In this document: positions 8,704 through 17,658 of the stretch, piece after piece
Position numbering within the stretch: position 1 is the stretch's first letter
Layout of the letters: each line of letters starts with the position of its first letter
Assembly (NCBI RefSeq): GCF_009696265.1
Contig: NZ_VUMH01000002.1
Coordinates: 356,923 to 420,922, forward strand
Length of the DNA: 64,000 nt
Direction: 5' to 3'
From: Desulfovibrio porci
GTDB lineage: Bacteria > Desulfobacterota > Desulfovibrionia > Desulfovibrionales > Desulfovibrionaceae
Made by a program: the position numbers and the translations under genes
The notes under the pieces: generated by a model
Databases searched by the model: none
Told to the model about the DNA's origin: nothing
The model's input: the letters and a program-made list of their open reading frames with translations, nothing else

Positions 8704-9882
8704 GCTTCCTCAATAATATCAGCGCATACTATCAAAAAATACCGAAAGCTATACATAGTGAGATGTATTGATAGATATTCGTCCGGGCAATGTCACTCTA
8801 GGTGTAGATGCCAACACGTTGTTCATGCTCACAGACAGTTTTGAAGATGTCCTCTTGGAAGTGTCATTCATGCAGGCATGCAAGTATTCCCAACCTGGCG
8901 CGGACTTGCCGCGTTACCGCTTTCCTGTGCCCGACTCCGCCAATTTTGCCAAGACATTTCATGTCCAGAAGAAGCATTTGCCCGCGATTTTTCCATGGGT
9001 CAGCGCCGAAACCGGCTCCTTTCTTCCCTCAGAGAATAACGCCGGGAACAACCACGCTTCTTGATAAGGTGTGAAGCAAACTGCTACGTCCCAGACACCG
9101 CCGTAAGGCAATCACATCACCAGTGAGTGGCTCCTTGGTCAGAGCCGGCACAAACCGAATTCATATTTCGTCAGCTTGTTCCGGCAACGTCTGGCCGGGA
9201 ATTTTCATCAACAAGATCCGCAGAGTCTCCATGACGCTGACTGTTCGTCCATTTTGGGCCAGTTCGCTGGTTTACCCCAAATCCTGCCGGCACTAGGGCG
9301 GTAGAAGACAGAACTTATCCGCGAATTATTTTTCTCGGCCTCTGGCCGTCAGTTGGCATTTTTATAGCTGTCCTCGCTACCGATCAGGGAGAGAGCGAGC
9401 AACCTATCAAAACCTTACACTGAAGTAATTATTGAATATGACCCCTCATATCATGCCTCTCTCTTAAACGCTATCCTTGGTTTACAGGCATCTTACCGGA
9501 ACAGGTGTAGCCAACGGATCGAACGCAGCCGGTCTTGCGGGCAACGCAGCGTAATCTGGGCCAGATTGTCCGTTTTGATGGTCCCCGGGCGGCGGAGTTT
9601 CTGTGGTGCAATTCGGGTTGCCGGGACACTGGAATCCGTGCCGGCTGCCCTCGGCCGATATCTGACCCTGCGCGGGCGTAATACCGCAGAAAGATTGTGT
9701 GCGGCCTTGGCCGTCGAAGACGCCGCGAGCGGTGATAAGAAGCGTCGGCGTATAAAAGCGGAGCGCGCTCAGGTTGCGGGAAGAGCGTTCTCTGATGCAA
9801 CCTTGATGCGAAACATGTGAGTTTGGAAGTGAGGGGAAGGGGGGGAAGCCGAGTATCAGGCTCGCTTTATTAGATTTTTGTT
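8704..9882. other. Gene-poor junction between AT-rich island and tRNA-Leu
   Basis: No convincing intact gene lies in this 1.18-kb stretch. On the plus strand a 98-codon frame (8768-9064, TTG start) and an 84-codon frame (9566-9820) are open but have weak starts and unfamiliar products. On the minus strand, frames around 8770-9300 and 9480-9780 read as protein-like for 30-60 codons and are then broken by stops or frame changes. I take this as degenerate coding DNA beside the tRNA, perhaps remains of integration genes, but no family could be recognised. Confidence 0.45.
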
Positions 9883-9968
9883 TGGTACCCGGAGCCGGGC
9901 TTGAACCGGCACAGCCAGAGGCCGAGGGATTTTAAGTCCCTTGTGTCTACCAATTCCACCATCCGGGC
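9883..9968 (-). tRNA. tRNA-Leu (anticodon UAA)
   Basis: Read on the minus strand, the 86-nt sequence folds as a class II tRNA. The acceptor stem pairs GCCCGGA with TCCGGGT, a D-loop contains TTGGTAGA, the anticodon stem GGGAC/ATCCC encloses the loop CTTAAAA with anticodon TAA, a long variable arm follows (CTCGGCCTCTGGCTG region), and the T-arm is GCCGGTTCAAGCCCGGC. CCA is encoded (9883-9885). The anticodon reads UUA and UUG leucine codons. The 3' end faces the AT-rich block, the usual orientation for a tRNA used as an integration site. Confidence 0.95.
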
Positions 9969-10017
9969 ATTGTCACAGCAGCAAGACGGGCCGTTGCCAG
10001 CGTCAGCGCGCCGACCT

Positions 10018-10455
10018 TCAGTTCTCATTCTCCGTGGTGCCCGCTGATCCCGCCGCGTCGGAGGCAACAGGCACGCGCCAGGTTTTCAGCCCCTGAGGCG
10101 GGTCTACGGGCACGGGGCGCTCTTCTTCCTGCCACTGGCCGGGCTGAATCCAGTAGACATGCAGGGCGGCCAGACTTTTGTCCACACACAGCAGACGCCC
10201 CGTGACGCCGCGCGGCAGCAGGGCCGCCGCCTCTTGCGCGATTTTGCGGTAGACGTAGAGCTTGTGCGTCTCAAAGGCGCACTGGCACATCAGCGCATCG
10301 CCCAGCGGCGTAAAGTCCAGGTGCGCGGCGCCGGCCCGCTGCAGCAGGGCTTCCAGGTCGGCGGTCAGCGTGTTTTCCACGTCCAGCAGTTCTTCGTAGG
10401 TCAGGCTTTCGTCGTAACTGAACTGCCCGAAAATTTCGCTGCGATTCTTATCCAT
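10018..10455 (-). CDS. Conserved-looking hypothetical protein, 145 aa
   Basis: I do not recognise the family. The 145-residue product is soluble and mildly acidic, with no signal peptide or membrane segment. Its N-terminus carries an acidic helix-rich segment (SYDESLTYEELLDVENTL), the middle is probably alpha/beta, and the last 25 residues are low-complexity. The start at 10455 is supported by TTGAGG about seven bases upstream, and codon use matches the host. It lies between tRNA-Leu and the divergent pgpA gene, with no operon partner, so context gives no clue to function. Confidence 0.65.
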   Translation of the reverse strand: MDKNRSEIFGQFSYDESLTYEELLDVENTLTADLEALLQRAGAAHLDFTPLGDALMCQCAFETHKLYVYRKIAQEAAALLPRGVTGRLLCVDKSLAALHVYWIQPGQWQEEERPVPVDPPQGLKTWRVPVASDAAGSAGTTENEN

Positions 10456-10587
10456 AGCGGCCTCAATCTGCCGGTTTTATATGTCAAAGCCCGGCATTAG
10501 GCAACACGGTGACTGGTCTTGCCGCCGGGAAGCGGTTATATACGGAGCAGGCCGCGTATGGCGGTCCTGTCCTGAACTGGAGGAACT

Positions 10588-11058
10588 ATGCGTTTCCGGG
10601 ATGCGTGCATATTGGCGTTTTGCCGTCTGGGCGTGGCCGGTCTGGCCCCCAAGGCTCCGGGCACCTGGGGCACGGCCCTGGCCTGCCTGCTGGCCCCTTT
10701 TCTTTTTCTGCCTCTCGGCATGGGCGGGCGGGCGCTGGTCTTACTGCTGCTCTTCGTGCTGGGCGCGCTGGCCGCCACACGCGCGGAAAAACTGCTGGGC
10801 CGCAAAGACCCCGGCGAGGTGGTCATCGACGAACTGGTGGGCGTCTGGCTGGTGCTGCTGCCCTTTGCGGAACCGGGCTTCTGGCTGGTGGCCGCGGCTT
10901 TTGTCTTTTTCCGTATTTTCGATATCGCCAAGCCCTGGCCGGTGCGCGCTTCTGAAAACTGGTTGCCGGACGGCTTCGGGGTCATGCTGGACGACGTGCT
11001 GGCCGGGCTCTGGGCTTTGCTCTGTGTGTGGGGCCTGCACTGGGCCGGACTGTTCTGA
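10588..11058 (+). CDS. pgpA: Phosphatidylglycerophosphatase A
   Basis: This 156-residue membrane protein belongs to the PgpA family, which removes phosphate from phosphatidylglycerophosphate to make phosphatidylglycerol at the inner membrane. Near the N-terminus is LAPKAPGTWGT, and DPGEVVIDELVG (about residues 73-84) followed by FRIFDIAKPWPV and MLDDVLAG carry the family's conserved acidic and basic residues. Hydrophobic helices fill the spaces between. Length is normal for the family. GGAGGAACT precedes the ATG, fixing the start. It is transcribed alone, divergent from the hypothetical gene and convergent with infA. Confidence 0.9.
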   Translation: MRFRDACILAFCRLGVAGLAPKAPGTWGTALACLLAPFLFLPLGMGGRALVLLLLFVLGALAATRAEKLLGRKDPGEVVIDELVGVWLVLLPFAEPGFWLVAAAFVFFRIFDIAKPWPVRASENWLPDGFGVMLDDVLAGLWALLCVWGLHWAGLF

Positions 11059-11160
11059 GAATGCAACAAGACGCCGGTGGCCGTGTTACGGGCGCACCGA
11101 CGGAATCCGGCGTAGGAGCTGGGGAAAAGTGAAGTAGGGAGAAGCGCCGCGCCCGGCGTT

Positions 11161-11379
11161 TTACTTCATGCGATAGGTGATGCGGCCGCGTGTGAGATCG
11201 TAGGGGGAGAGTTCCACCTTGACGCGGTCGCCGGGCAGGATGCGGATGTAAAATTTGCGCATTTTACCGGAAATATGGGCCAGCACTTCGTGGCCGTTTT
11301 CCAGTTCCACGCGGAACATGGCGTTGGGCAGGGCTTCCTGCACCACACCGTCGACTTCTATGGAACCTTCCTTAGCCAT
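11161..11379 (-). CDS. infA: Translation initiation factor IF-1
   Basis: The 72-residue product is a complete IF-1, a single S1-like OB-fold that binds the ribosomal A site and helps IF-2 and IF-3 choose the start codon. Recognisable family segments are [29 protein letters not shown] and [20 protein letters not shown], and the length is typical. The ATG at 11379 has GGAGG eight bases upstream. It is a lone gene, downstream of lgt on the same strand with an 83-base gap after its start. Confidence 0.97.
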   Translation of the reverse strand: MAKEGSIEVDGVVQEALPNAMFRVELENGHEVLAHISGKMRKFYIRILPGDRVKVELSPYDLTRGRITYRMK

Positions 11380-11462
11380 GGGGCCTCCGTAAAAAACGTG
11401 TATAAACGGCGAACAGCTTCACAAAAAAGCCCGCACCTGTCAACCGGCGTCGCCGGACGCGT

Positions 11463-12257
11463 TCAGACCCGTCCGTGCCCGTCCGGCGTGGCGTCTCTGC
11501 GCAGAAGCAGCCACAGTCCGGCCAGAATCAGCGGCAGACAGAGAACCTGGCCCATGGTCAGCCAGCCGAAGGCCAGATATCCCAGTTGGGCGTCGGGTAC
11601 GCGCACGAACTCCACCATGAAGCGGAACAGTCCGTAGCCTATGGCGAACAGGCCGGACACCGCGCCGGGCTTGCGCGGTTTGCCGGAATAGATCCAGACC
11701 ACGATGAACAACGCCATGCCTTCCAGCAGCGCTTCATAGAGCTGGGAAGGGTGGCGCGGGTACGGGCCGCCGCCGGGAAAGACCATGGCCCAGGACGCGT
11801 CGCTGACCTTGCCCCAGAGTTCGCCGTTGATGAAGTTGCCCAGACGGCCGAAGAAAAGGCCCTGCGGCACCAGCGGAGCCACAAAGTCCGAGACCTCCAG
11901 AAAGGACTTCTTGCGGCTGCGCGCGAAGTACCAGAAGGCCCCGAGCACGCCCAGCAGGCCGCCGTGGAAGGACATGCCGCCGTTCCAGATGCGCAGAATT
12001 TCCATGGGATCATGAATATAGACCGGCAGATCGTAAAAGAGCACATAGCCCAGACGCCCGCCAAGAATGATGCCCAGCATGACACAGGTCAGCAGATCAT
12101 CCACATCGGCCGGTCGCCAGCCCGAACCGGGACGCGACGCCCGCCAGCGGCCCAGAACCCAGCCCACGGCGAAACCGATGAGGTACATGAGGCCGTACCA
12201 GCGCAACTGGAGACTGCCGATGGAAACGGCGACGGGATCAATGTGCGGCGCAATCAT
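11463..12257 (-). CDS. lgt: Prolipoprotein diacylglyceryl transferase
   Basis: This 264-residue inner-membrane enzyme transfers diacylglycerol from phosphatidylglycerol to the lipobox cysteine of prolipoproteins. The Lgt signature [15 protein letters not shown] is present in the middle, and seven hydrophobic helices can be drawn. A longer frame starts at 12356, but the ATG at 12257 gives the usual Lgt N-terminus ([18 protein letters not shown]) and overlaps the moaC stop as ATGA, so I place the start there. Its substrates in this window include the lipoproteins at 14017-14358 and 62163-63818. Confidence 0.94.
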   Translation of the reverse strand: MIAPHIDPVAVSIGSLQLRWYGLMYLIGFAVGWVLGRWRASRPGSGWRPADVDDLLTCVMLGIILGGRLGYVLFYDLPVYIHDPMEILRIWNGGMSFHGGLLGVLGAFWYFARSRKKSFLEVSDFVAPLVPQGLFFGRLGNFINGELWGKVSDASWAMVFPGGGPYPRHPSQLYEALLEGMALFIVVWIYSGKPRKPGAVSGLFAIGYGLFRFMVEFVRVPDAQLGYLAFGWLTMGQVLCLPLILAGLWLLLRRDATPDGHGRV

Positions 12258-12745
12258 GCGGGCAGTTCCGAAGCGTTGAATTCTCTGCTTTTGCCGCCGC
12301 TCTTGTGCAGCAGCCGCACCCGGCTGATGACGATGTCGCGCTGTACGGCCTTGCACATGTCGTAGATGATGGCCGCGGCGCTCTGGGCGGCCACGATGGC
12401 TTCCATTTCCACGCCGGTGTTGCCCACGGTGCGGGCTTCGGCCTCAATGCGCACCTGCGGCGGCATGTCGCGCACTTCAAAACGGATGTCCGCATAACTC
12501 AGATTCAGACTGTGGCAGAGCGGGATCAGTTGGCTGGCTCGTTTGGCCGCCATGATGCCGCCGATTTTGGCGCAGGCCAGCACGTCGCCCTTGGGCAGGG
12601 CCGATTTTTTGAGCAGCTCTAGGGTGGCCGGGGCCAGCTCCACCACAGCCTCGGCAACGGCCACGCGTTTACTGGGAATTTTGTCTCCCACATCCACCAT
12701 GGTTACGTTGCCCTGGGCGTCCAGATGTGAAAACGTACGTTCCAT
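12254..12745 (-). CDS. moaC: Cyclic pyranopterin monophosphate synthase
   Basis: MoaC carries out the second step of molybdenum cofactor synthesis, turning the MoaA product (3',8-cyclo-GTP) into cyclic pyranopterin monophosphate. The 163-residue product has the family landmarks MVDVGDK near residue 16, [15 protein letters not shown] in the centre and the GVEMEA segment. I chose the ATG at 12745, with AAGGA eight bases upstream, over the longer frame starting at 12850, because it gives the normal MoaC length. It is translationally coupled to lgt by a four-base overlap. Molybdenum or tungsten enzymes such as formate dehydrogenase would use the cofactor. Confidence 0.93.
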   Translation of the reverse strand: MERTFSHLDAQGNVTMVDVGDKIPSKRVAVAEAVVELAPATLELLKKSALPKGDVLACAKIGGIMAAKRASQLIPLCHSLNLSYADIRFEVRDMPPQVRIEAEARTVGNTGVEMEAIVAAQSAAAIIYDMCKAVQRDIVISRVRLLHKSGGKSREFNASELPA

Positions 12746-12885
12746 ATTGCGCATCCTTACTGAGAGGCTATGATTTTTGCCAATCCCAACGACGAAGCCG
12801 TTCTCATGGACTGGTTCCTGGCACATACTGCAAGTAGAGGCCGGGCGCAAGCAGTGGGGAGCCGGTCATGATCGCCGATCCGTTC

Positions 12886-14010
12886 TCAACGCAGCCCCAC
12901 CAGCCATTCGGCAAGGGTGGGGGGCCGGGGGGCGCGCGGCCGCTGCCAGTGTGAATCACGCTTGCTGTCTGAAAAACGCAGACGCTCGCGCAGCAGGCGC
13001 GGTTCTCCGTTTGCCGCGCCGGGCGCGGCTTCCGCCGGAGCGGTTTCAACCATGAGCTGGAAAGGAATATCCGCGTGGGGGCGCAGGGCCATGAGTCTGC
13101 GCACAAAAGCCAGGCCGCTGCCGAAGCGCAGATCGTAAAACAGAAGAGCTTGCGCGTCCTGGACGCCTGGGGGCGTTTCCGGCGCGTCCCCGGCCCGTAA
13201 TGGAGACACGACCGGCAAGAGTGTGAACTGGAAAAACGATTCGCAGGTTACGGACTGGCGGGAAAGAGCCGTGACCTGCGCGACGGGCGCGGCCTGATGT
13301 GATGTTTCGGGCGCGCGCGGCCGCCCCAGGGCGTCCAGGCTTTGCTCCCGCACCCGCATGCCGTCCTGGCTTTGCTCTTCAAACAGGACCCGCCAGAAAA
13401 AAGGCGCAAAGGCGTCGGGCAGCACGGTCAGATGGCTGACCTGACGGTTTTCGGCTTGCAGACGGGCTTCGGCCTGCGCCGCGTGCCGGGCGTTGAGCCC
13501 CACGCCCAGGGCCGGATAGACGAAAACCCAGGCCAGGGCCAGAAGCATGAGCCCGCGTCTGCGCCGCCAGCGCCAGACGGCCCAGAGCAGGGGCAGGGTA
13601 AGCAGCAGGTCGATGATGAAGACGCCGTTGAGCCGAACCCGCTCGTGCGAGAAGGGCAGGAAAATCATGGTGCCGTAAGTGGTCACCACATCCAGCCAGA
13701 TGTGCATAAGCACCATGGCGCAGGTCAGCAGCCAGACCTTGCCGAAACTCCAGCGCCCCGGTGTGGAAGCCCGCCAGAGCGGATAACAGCAGAGAGCCAG
13801 CAGCAGGCCGAGCACGGGCATGGCGGCCAAGGAGTGCGTGATGCCCCGGTGCAGCAGCAGAAATTGCAGGGGCGTGGAAGCGAAAACAATGTCCAGATCG
13901 GGCGAAGCCGAGGCCAGAGCGGCCAAGGGCACGGCCCAGCGGGTAACGGGACGGGACGGCAGGGCCAGCATGGCCACGGCGCCGCTGGCGGCATGGGTGA
14001 CGGGATCCAT
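12886..14010 (-). CDS. YdjM-like membrane protein, putative metal-dependent hydrolase
   Basis: The 374-residue product starts MDPVTHAASG and contains LLLHRGITHS, the histidine motifs of the DUF457/YdjM group of membrane-bound metal-dependent hydrolases. Four or five hydrophobic segments span about residues 10-200, and the C-terminal 170 residues are soluble, probably periplasmic, with no motif I recognise. E. coli YdjM is LexA-regulated, but I see no LexA box here. The start at 14010 follows the stop of the lipoprotein gene by six bases, so the two are probably co-transcribed. Confidence 0.78.
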   Translation of the reverse strand: MDPVTHAASGAVAMLALPSRPVTRWAVPLAALASASPDLDIVFASTPLQFLLLHRGITHSLAAMPVLGLLLALCCYPLWRASTPGRWSFGKVWLLTCAMVLMHIWLDVVTTYGTMIFLPFSHERVRLNGVFIIDLLLTLPLLWAVWRWRRRRGLMLLALAWVFVYPALGVGLNARHAAQAEARLQAENRQVSHLTVLPDAFAPFFWRVLFEEQSQDGMRVREQSLDALGRPRAPETSHQAAPVAQVTALSRQSVTCESFFQFTLLPVVSPLRAGDAPETPPGVQDAQALLFYDLRFGSGLAFVRRLMALRPHADIPFQLMVETAPAEAAPGAANGEPRLLRERLRFSDSKRDSHWQRPRAPRPPTLAEWLVGLR

Positions 14011-14016
14011 GGACGC

Positions 14017-14358
14017 TTATTGCCGGAAGGGGCTGCGCTGTTTGGGCACGGCCCGGTAGGCCGGGTCTTCGGGCGAGGGCCGGCCGCCGGTCAGGCGATT
14101 GAAGCGGCTGATCCGCCAGTCCTGCATCCGGCTCATGACGTCAGGCCGGTTATAATAATAGAGCATGCGCTGGGTGTTGCTGGTCCCGGTCATGGGATAG
14201 CGCATCTGTTCCGCCGGAGGCGGCAACGCGCCGCGCTCCTCATCCGAGGAGGAACCCGCTCCGATATCCTTGGGGCCGCACCCCGCCAGCGCAGCCAGCA
14301 GCGCCAGTGCGGCAAACGCCATGGTGGCGGAACGGATTTTTTTTGCCAGAACCTTCAT
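14017..14358 (-). CDS. Small lipoprotein of unknown function
   Basis: The 113-residue product has a basic start, a hydrophobic stretch and a lipobox LAGC (cysteine near residue 27), so it should be a lipoprotein processed by Lgt and Lsp. The mature part is short, polar and rich in arginine and tyrosine (for example RMLYYYNRPDVMSRM), with no domain I recognise. It lies six bases ahead of the YdjM-like gene, which suggests a two-gene unit. The start codon context is weak, but the signal sequence fixes the start within a few residues. Confidence 0.7.
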   Translation of the reverse strand: MKVLAKKIRSATMAFAALALLAALAGCGPKDIGAGSSSDEERGALPPPAEQMRYPMTGTSNTQRMLYYYNRPDVMSRMQDWRISRFNRLTGGRPSPEDPAYRAVPKQRSPFRQ

Positions 14359-14508
14359 AGAGACAATATAGCCACGCGCCGGCCATCAGGCAAGGGGAAC
14401 GCAACGGACCGGCGCGTTGCGCTTGCCGCCAAGAAGTTCTATATTTCAGCAGTCGCGCCGTAGTCGACGTGGTATCCCGGTTTCGTCATGTTCTGGTTGG
14501 GGAGTGTC

Positions 14509-15279
14509 ATGGCAAAGGTTGGGCAAGCGCTGCGGCCGTTATCTATTGCTGGCTTTCTTGTATTGTCTTTGCTGCTCTCCTGGACGTGGGCGGCGGAGAC
14601 CGCTCCGTTGCGGGTGGGCCTGGACAGCAATTATCCGCCGTTTTCCAGACTGGACAGGCGCGGTCACGGCGCGGGCTTCAATCTGGAGGTGGCCGAAGAG
14701 CTTTGCCGGGCCATGGGCCGCCGGTGCGAATTTGAATTCCAACCCCTGGACCGCTTGCTGGAAACCATGCGCCACGGCGGTCTTGATCTTTTGATGGGGG
14801 TCTGCAGCACTCAGGACCGTCTGACGTACATGGATTTTTCCCAACCGTATTTCCGCTCGCGTTCCGTCTATATCGGCAGGGCTGGCAACGGAAGTGACGG
14901 GCCGAAAGGCATGGTCAGGATCGGCGCGCGCGGCGGCAGCGTGCAGTTGGCCCATGCGCTGAGCCGCCGGGGCGACCGGGCGGTGGTGGCGCCGGACGAG
15001 TTCGGCCGTCTGCTGGACATGCTTTGCGCGGGCGAGCTGGATCTGATTCTGGCGAACGATCTGGCGGCCTACTCTTTTCTGCTCTCGGAGCGGGGGCAGG
15101 ATTTTGACGTGTTGGGCGATCCGTTGCCGCTGGACTCGCTTCCCGGTCTGGTGCGCATCGGCGTGCGCAAGGACGAGGATGAGTTGCGTCAGGCGGTGGA
15201 CCGCGCCATCCGGGATATCCGTTTCAGCGGCGCGTTCGGGCGGATCAACCGCAGTTATTTCCCCTACAGCCTGTATTGA
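14509..15279 (+). CDS. Periplasmic solute-binding protein, family 3
   Basis: This 256-residue protein has a signal peptide (hydrophobic stretch ending near WTWAAE) and a family 3 extracellular solute-binding fold starting LRVGLDSNYPPFSRLD, the usual entrance for amino-acid-binding proteins. No ABC permease or ATPase is nearby. Instead a diguanylate cyclase follows 12 bases after the stop, so it may act as a sensory co-receptor. I preferred the ATG at 14509, with GGGGAG upstream, to the one at 14488. The ligand is unknown. Confidence 0.82.
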   Translation: MAKVGQALRPLSIAGFLVLSLLLSWTWAAETAPLRVGLDSNYPPFSRLDRRGHGAGFNLEVAEELCRAMGRRCEFEFQPLDRLLETMRHGGLDLLMGVCSTQDRLTYMDFSQPYFRSRSVYIGRAGNGSDGPKGMVRIGARGGSVQLAHALSRRGDRAVVAPDEFGRLLDMLCAGELDLILANDLAAYSFLLSERGQDFDVLGDPLPLDSLPGLVRIGVRKDEDELRQAVDRAIRDIRFSGAFGRINRSYFPYSLY

Positions 15280-15291
15280 TGGAGCGGCGGC

Positions 15292-16899
15292 ATGGATGCG
15301 GAACGCGAGCGGCCCGGAGGCGGGCGGGACATCGGGCGCATCGGCGCCTACCGTTTTCTGGCGCTGCTCATGCTGCCCGCCGTGCTTCTGCTGGGCGGGG
15401 CCGGTCTGGTCGTGTTTCTCAGCCTGGACTCTATCAGGGTTATTACGGATTCGCTGGAAGAGGAGCATCTGCCCGGAATTCTGAACAGCCAGCGCACCAT
15501 GGACAACATCAATGTGCTGCGCAGCGAATCCGCCGTGGTCTTCATGGCTGAAGATCCCCGGCAGCGCCGTGCCGCCCTGCTCAAGGCACGGGCGCTGGTG
15601 GCCGAATCCGTGTTCGAGCAGTCCCCGCAGATCAGGGACGCGGCCAAAACCGTGCAGGATCTGATCCTGAAGCTGGCCGCCGCGCGCAAGCGCAGCGACG
15701 ACGCCTCGGACAGGCTGCACCTGAATGAACTGCGCCTGTCCTCCGTGCTGGGGGGCCTGAAGCTGGCTCTTGGCGACGTACAGACCCTTGAACCCACGCA
15801 CAATTCCCGCCACGTCACGTCGGCCGCCCGGGAAACGGACAAAGCCCGGTACGAACGGGCCCGGAAGAGCTTCGAGCCGGTGCTGGAACTCTGTCGGCGC
15901 ACGGATCTCAGTTTCGCGCAGCGGGAAACCTGCTCCGCCTTTCAGCGGGATCTGCGCGTGGTGGGGCAGGCCTGGAATGAAAAAGGCGAGGCCGACCTGG
16001 AAGCCAGGGCGCTCTGGAAAGAGCTGGACGTCACGCTTGAGGATCTGAACAACGCCGCCTCGAACGAGGAATTCCAGCGCGCCTACGCGGGTATGGAAGG
16101 CCTGCGGGCCGAGGCGCGCAGCATGCGGATCGGCTTTTATGTTTCCATGGGCCTGCTGACCGCCATGCTTCTGGGGGGCGTCGCGGTGCTGCACCGGCAC
16201 ATCCTGTCGCCCATTTCCCTGGCCGCTCATGAACTGCGCCAGATCCGCTTCGGCAGTCCGGCCCGGCAACTGCCCCCGGTGCGTATCCATGAGCTGCAGC
16301 AGTTGCTGGATCTCGTGCCCAGCCTGCGCGTCTATCTGACGGAACTGGCCGCGCGCTCGGGCGCGCTGGAGCAGGAAAAGAACCGCTATGAAAGCCTCAG
16401 CCTGGTGGACGCCCTGACCGGCGTGGCCAACCGGCGCAGCTTCGACGCGCGGCTGGCGGAAAGCGCCCGCTGCGCCTCGGTGGGCATGCTGATGATTGAT
16501 GTAGACCTCTTCAAAAACTACAATGATTCCCTGGGGCATCCGGCCGGCGACAAATGTCTGGCCGATGTGGCCCGGGCCATGCAGACGACGCTGTACCGCC
16601 ACAACGACGCCCTGTTCCGCTACGGCGGCGAGGAATTTGCCGTCATTCTCGAAGATGCCACCGAGCGTCAGGCCTTGGCCGTGGCCGAGCGGATCATGTC
16701 CGGAATCCGCTCTCTGCGTCTGCCGCATCCTGATTCCGTGGTCGCGCCCCATGTGACGGTGAGCATCGGCGTGGCCGTGGCCCGGCGGGAGGAGGGAGGT
16801 TCCGGGGCGGACCTGGTGGCCCGCGCGGACAGCGCCCTGTACCAGGCCAAGGCCGGAGGCCGTGACCGGGTCTGCCTGTATGGGGCGGAGGGCGCGTAA
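15292..16899 (+). CDS. Membrane diguanylate cyclase (GGEEF)
   Basis: This 535-residue protein makes cyclic di-GMP. Two membrane helices (about residues 20-45 and 280-302) bracket a helical periplasmic sensor region of roughly 230 residues, then comes a HAMP-like or coiled linker and a C-terminal GGDEF domain. The active-site loop reads RYGGEEF, and RHND sits five residues before it, forming the RxxD inhibitory site. [14 protein letters not shown] is intact, so the enzyme should be active. The gene begins 12 bases after the binding-protein gene, suggesting that the pair forms one sensing module. Confidence 0.88.
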   Translation: MDAERERPGGGRDIGRIGAYRFLALLMLPAVLLLGGAGLVVFLSLDSIRVITDSLEEEHLPGILNSQRTMDNINVLRSESAVVFMAEDPRQRRAALLKARALVAESVFEQSPQIRDAAKTVQDLILKLAAARKRSDDASDRLHLNELRLSSVLGGLKLALGDVQTLEPTHNSRHVTSAARETDKARYERARKSFEPVLELCRRTDLSFAQRETCSAFQRDLRVVGQAWNEKGEADLEARALWKELDVTLEDLNNAASNEEFQRAYAGMEGLRAEARSMRIGFYVSMGLLTAMLLGGVAVLHRHILSPISLAAHELRQIRFGSPARQLPPVRIHELQQLLDLVPSLRVYLTELAARSGALEQEKNRYESLSLVDALTGVANRRSFDARLAESARCASVGMLMIDVDLFKNYNDSLGHPAGDKCLADVARAMQTTLYRHNDALFRYGGEEFAVILEDATERQALAVAERIMSGIRSLRLPHPDSVVAPHVTVSIGVAVARREEGGSGADLVARADSALYQAKAGGRDRVCLYGAEGA

Positions 16900-17000
16900 G
16901 TTCACGGCTTGCCTTGCGCGCCGGTGCGGGCTATACTTTTAAATTCCTTTTTTATAACGCCTTGCCGCGTCTTCGGGCGCGGCGTATTTCTGGAGTTGCC

Positions 17001-17642
17001 ATGCGCCCCGCACACTGCGGCATTACGCCCGAAGGCTGGCCCTGCATCGCCCTGACAGCGCTTTCGGCCCTGGTTTTCGCGCTCCTGGACTGGTGGCTGC
17101 CGGCCCTGCTGCTGCTGATCCTGTTCTGGTTCAGTCTGCACTTTTTCCGCGATCCGGAACGGGTCGTGCCCCACAGCGAGGGCCTGGCCGTCAGCCCGGC
17201 GGACGGCAAAATCATCCGCATCGAGGACAGGGCCGATCCCTTTAGTGACGAAAGCTGCTGCTGCGTCAGCATTTTCATGAATATCTTCAGCGTGCACGTC
17301 AATCGCGCGCCCGTGGACTGCGTGGTGGAAGACGTCCGCTACTGGCCGGGCAAATTCGTCAACGCGGCTTTTGACAAGGCCTCTACGGACAACGAGCGTT
17401 GCGCCTACCGCCTGCGCGGCGCGGACGGCCGGACCTGGAGCATGGTCCAGATCGCGGGGCTGGTGGCCCGGCGCATCGTCTGCCGTGTGGAGCCGGGCGA
17501 CGCCCTGGCGCGCGGCCAGCGGTACGGCATGATCCGCTTCGGCTCGCGAGTTGACCTTTATCTGCCCCGGGGCTATGTTGCGGCTGTGCGTATTGGCGAA
17601 CAGGTTTTCGCCGGACAAAGCGTGATCGCCCGCGCGCAGTGA
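17001..17642 (+). CDS. psd: Phosphatidylserine decarboxylase, short form
   Basis: The 213-residue product is a short phosphatidylserine decarboxylase (Psd-A type), which makes phosphatidylethanolamine. Family marks are [31 protein letters not shown], an LVARRIV segment and near the C-terminus [11 protein letters not shown]; cleavage between G and S of that motif should create the pyruvoyl group. An N-terminal hydrophobic region anchors it. The frame could start at 16914, but the ATG at 17001 with TGGAG upstream gives the family length. It is followed by pssA 16 bases later, so substrate maker and user are co-transcribed. Confidence 0.93.
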   Translation: MRPAHCGITPEGWPCIALTALSALVFALLDWWLPALLLLILFWFSLHFFRDPERVVPHSEGLAVSPADGKIIRIEDRADPFSDESCCCVSIFMNIFSVHVNRAPVDCVVEDVRYWPGKFVNAAFDKASTDNERCAYRLRGADGRTWSMVQIAGLVARRIVCRVEPGDALARGQRYGMIRFGSRVDLYLPRGYVAAVRIGEQVFAGQSVIARAQ

Positions 17643-17658
17643 CGGACACGCCCTGACC

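Noticed and set aside
8768..9064. 98-codon plus-strand frame in the tRNA-proximal junction
   Set aside because: Begins at TTG without a ribosome site and overlaps protein-like fragments on the other strand; kept only as part of the junction description.
14539..16905. 788-codon open frame antisense to the binding protein and diguanylate cyclase
   Set aside because: It covers two well-supported genes on the other strand and has histidine/glutamine/arginine-biased composition with no domain.
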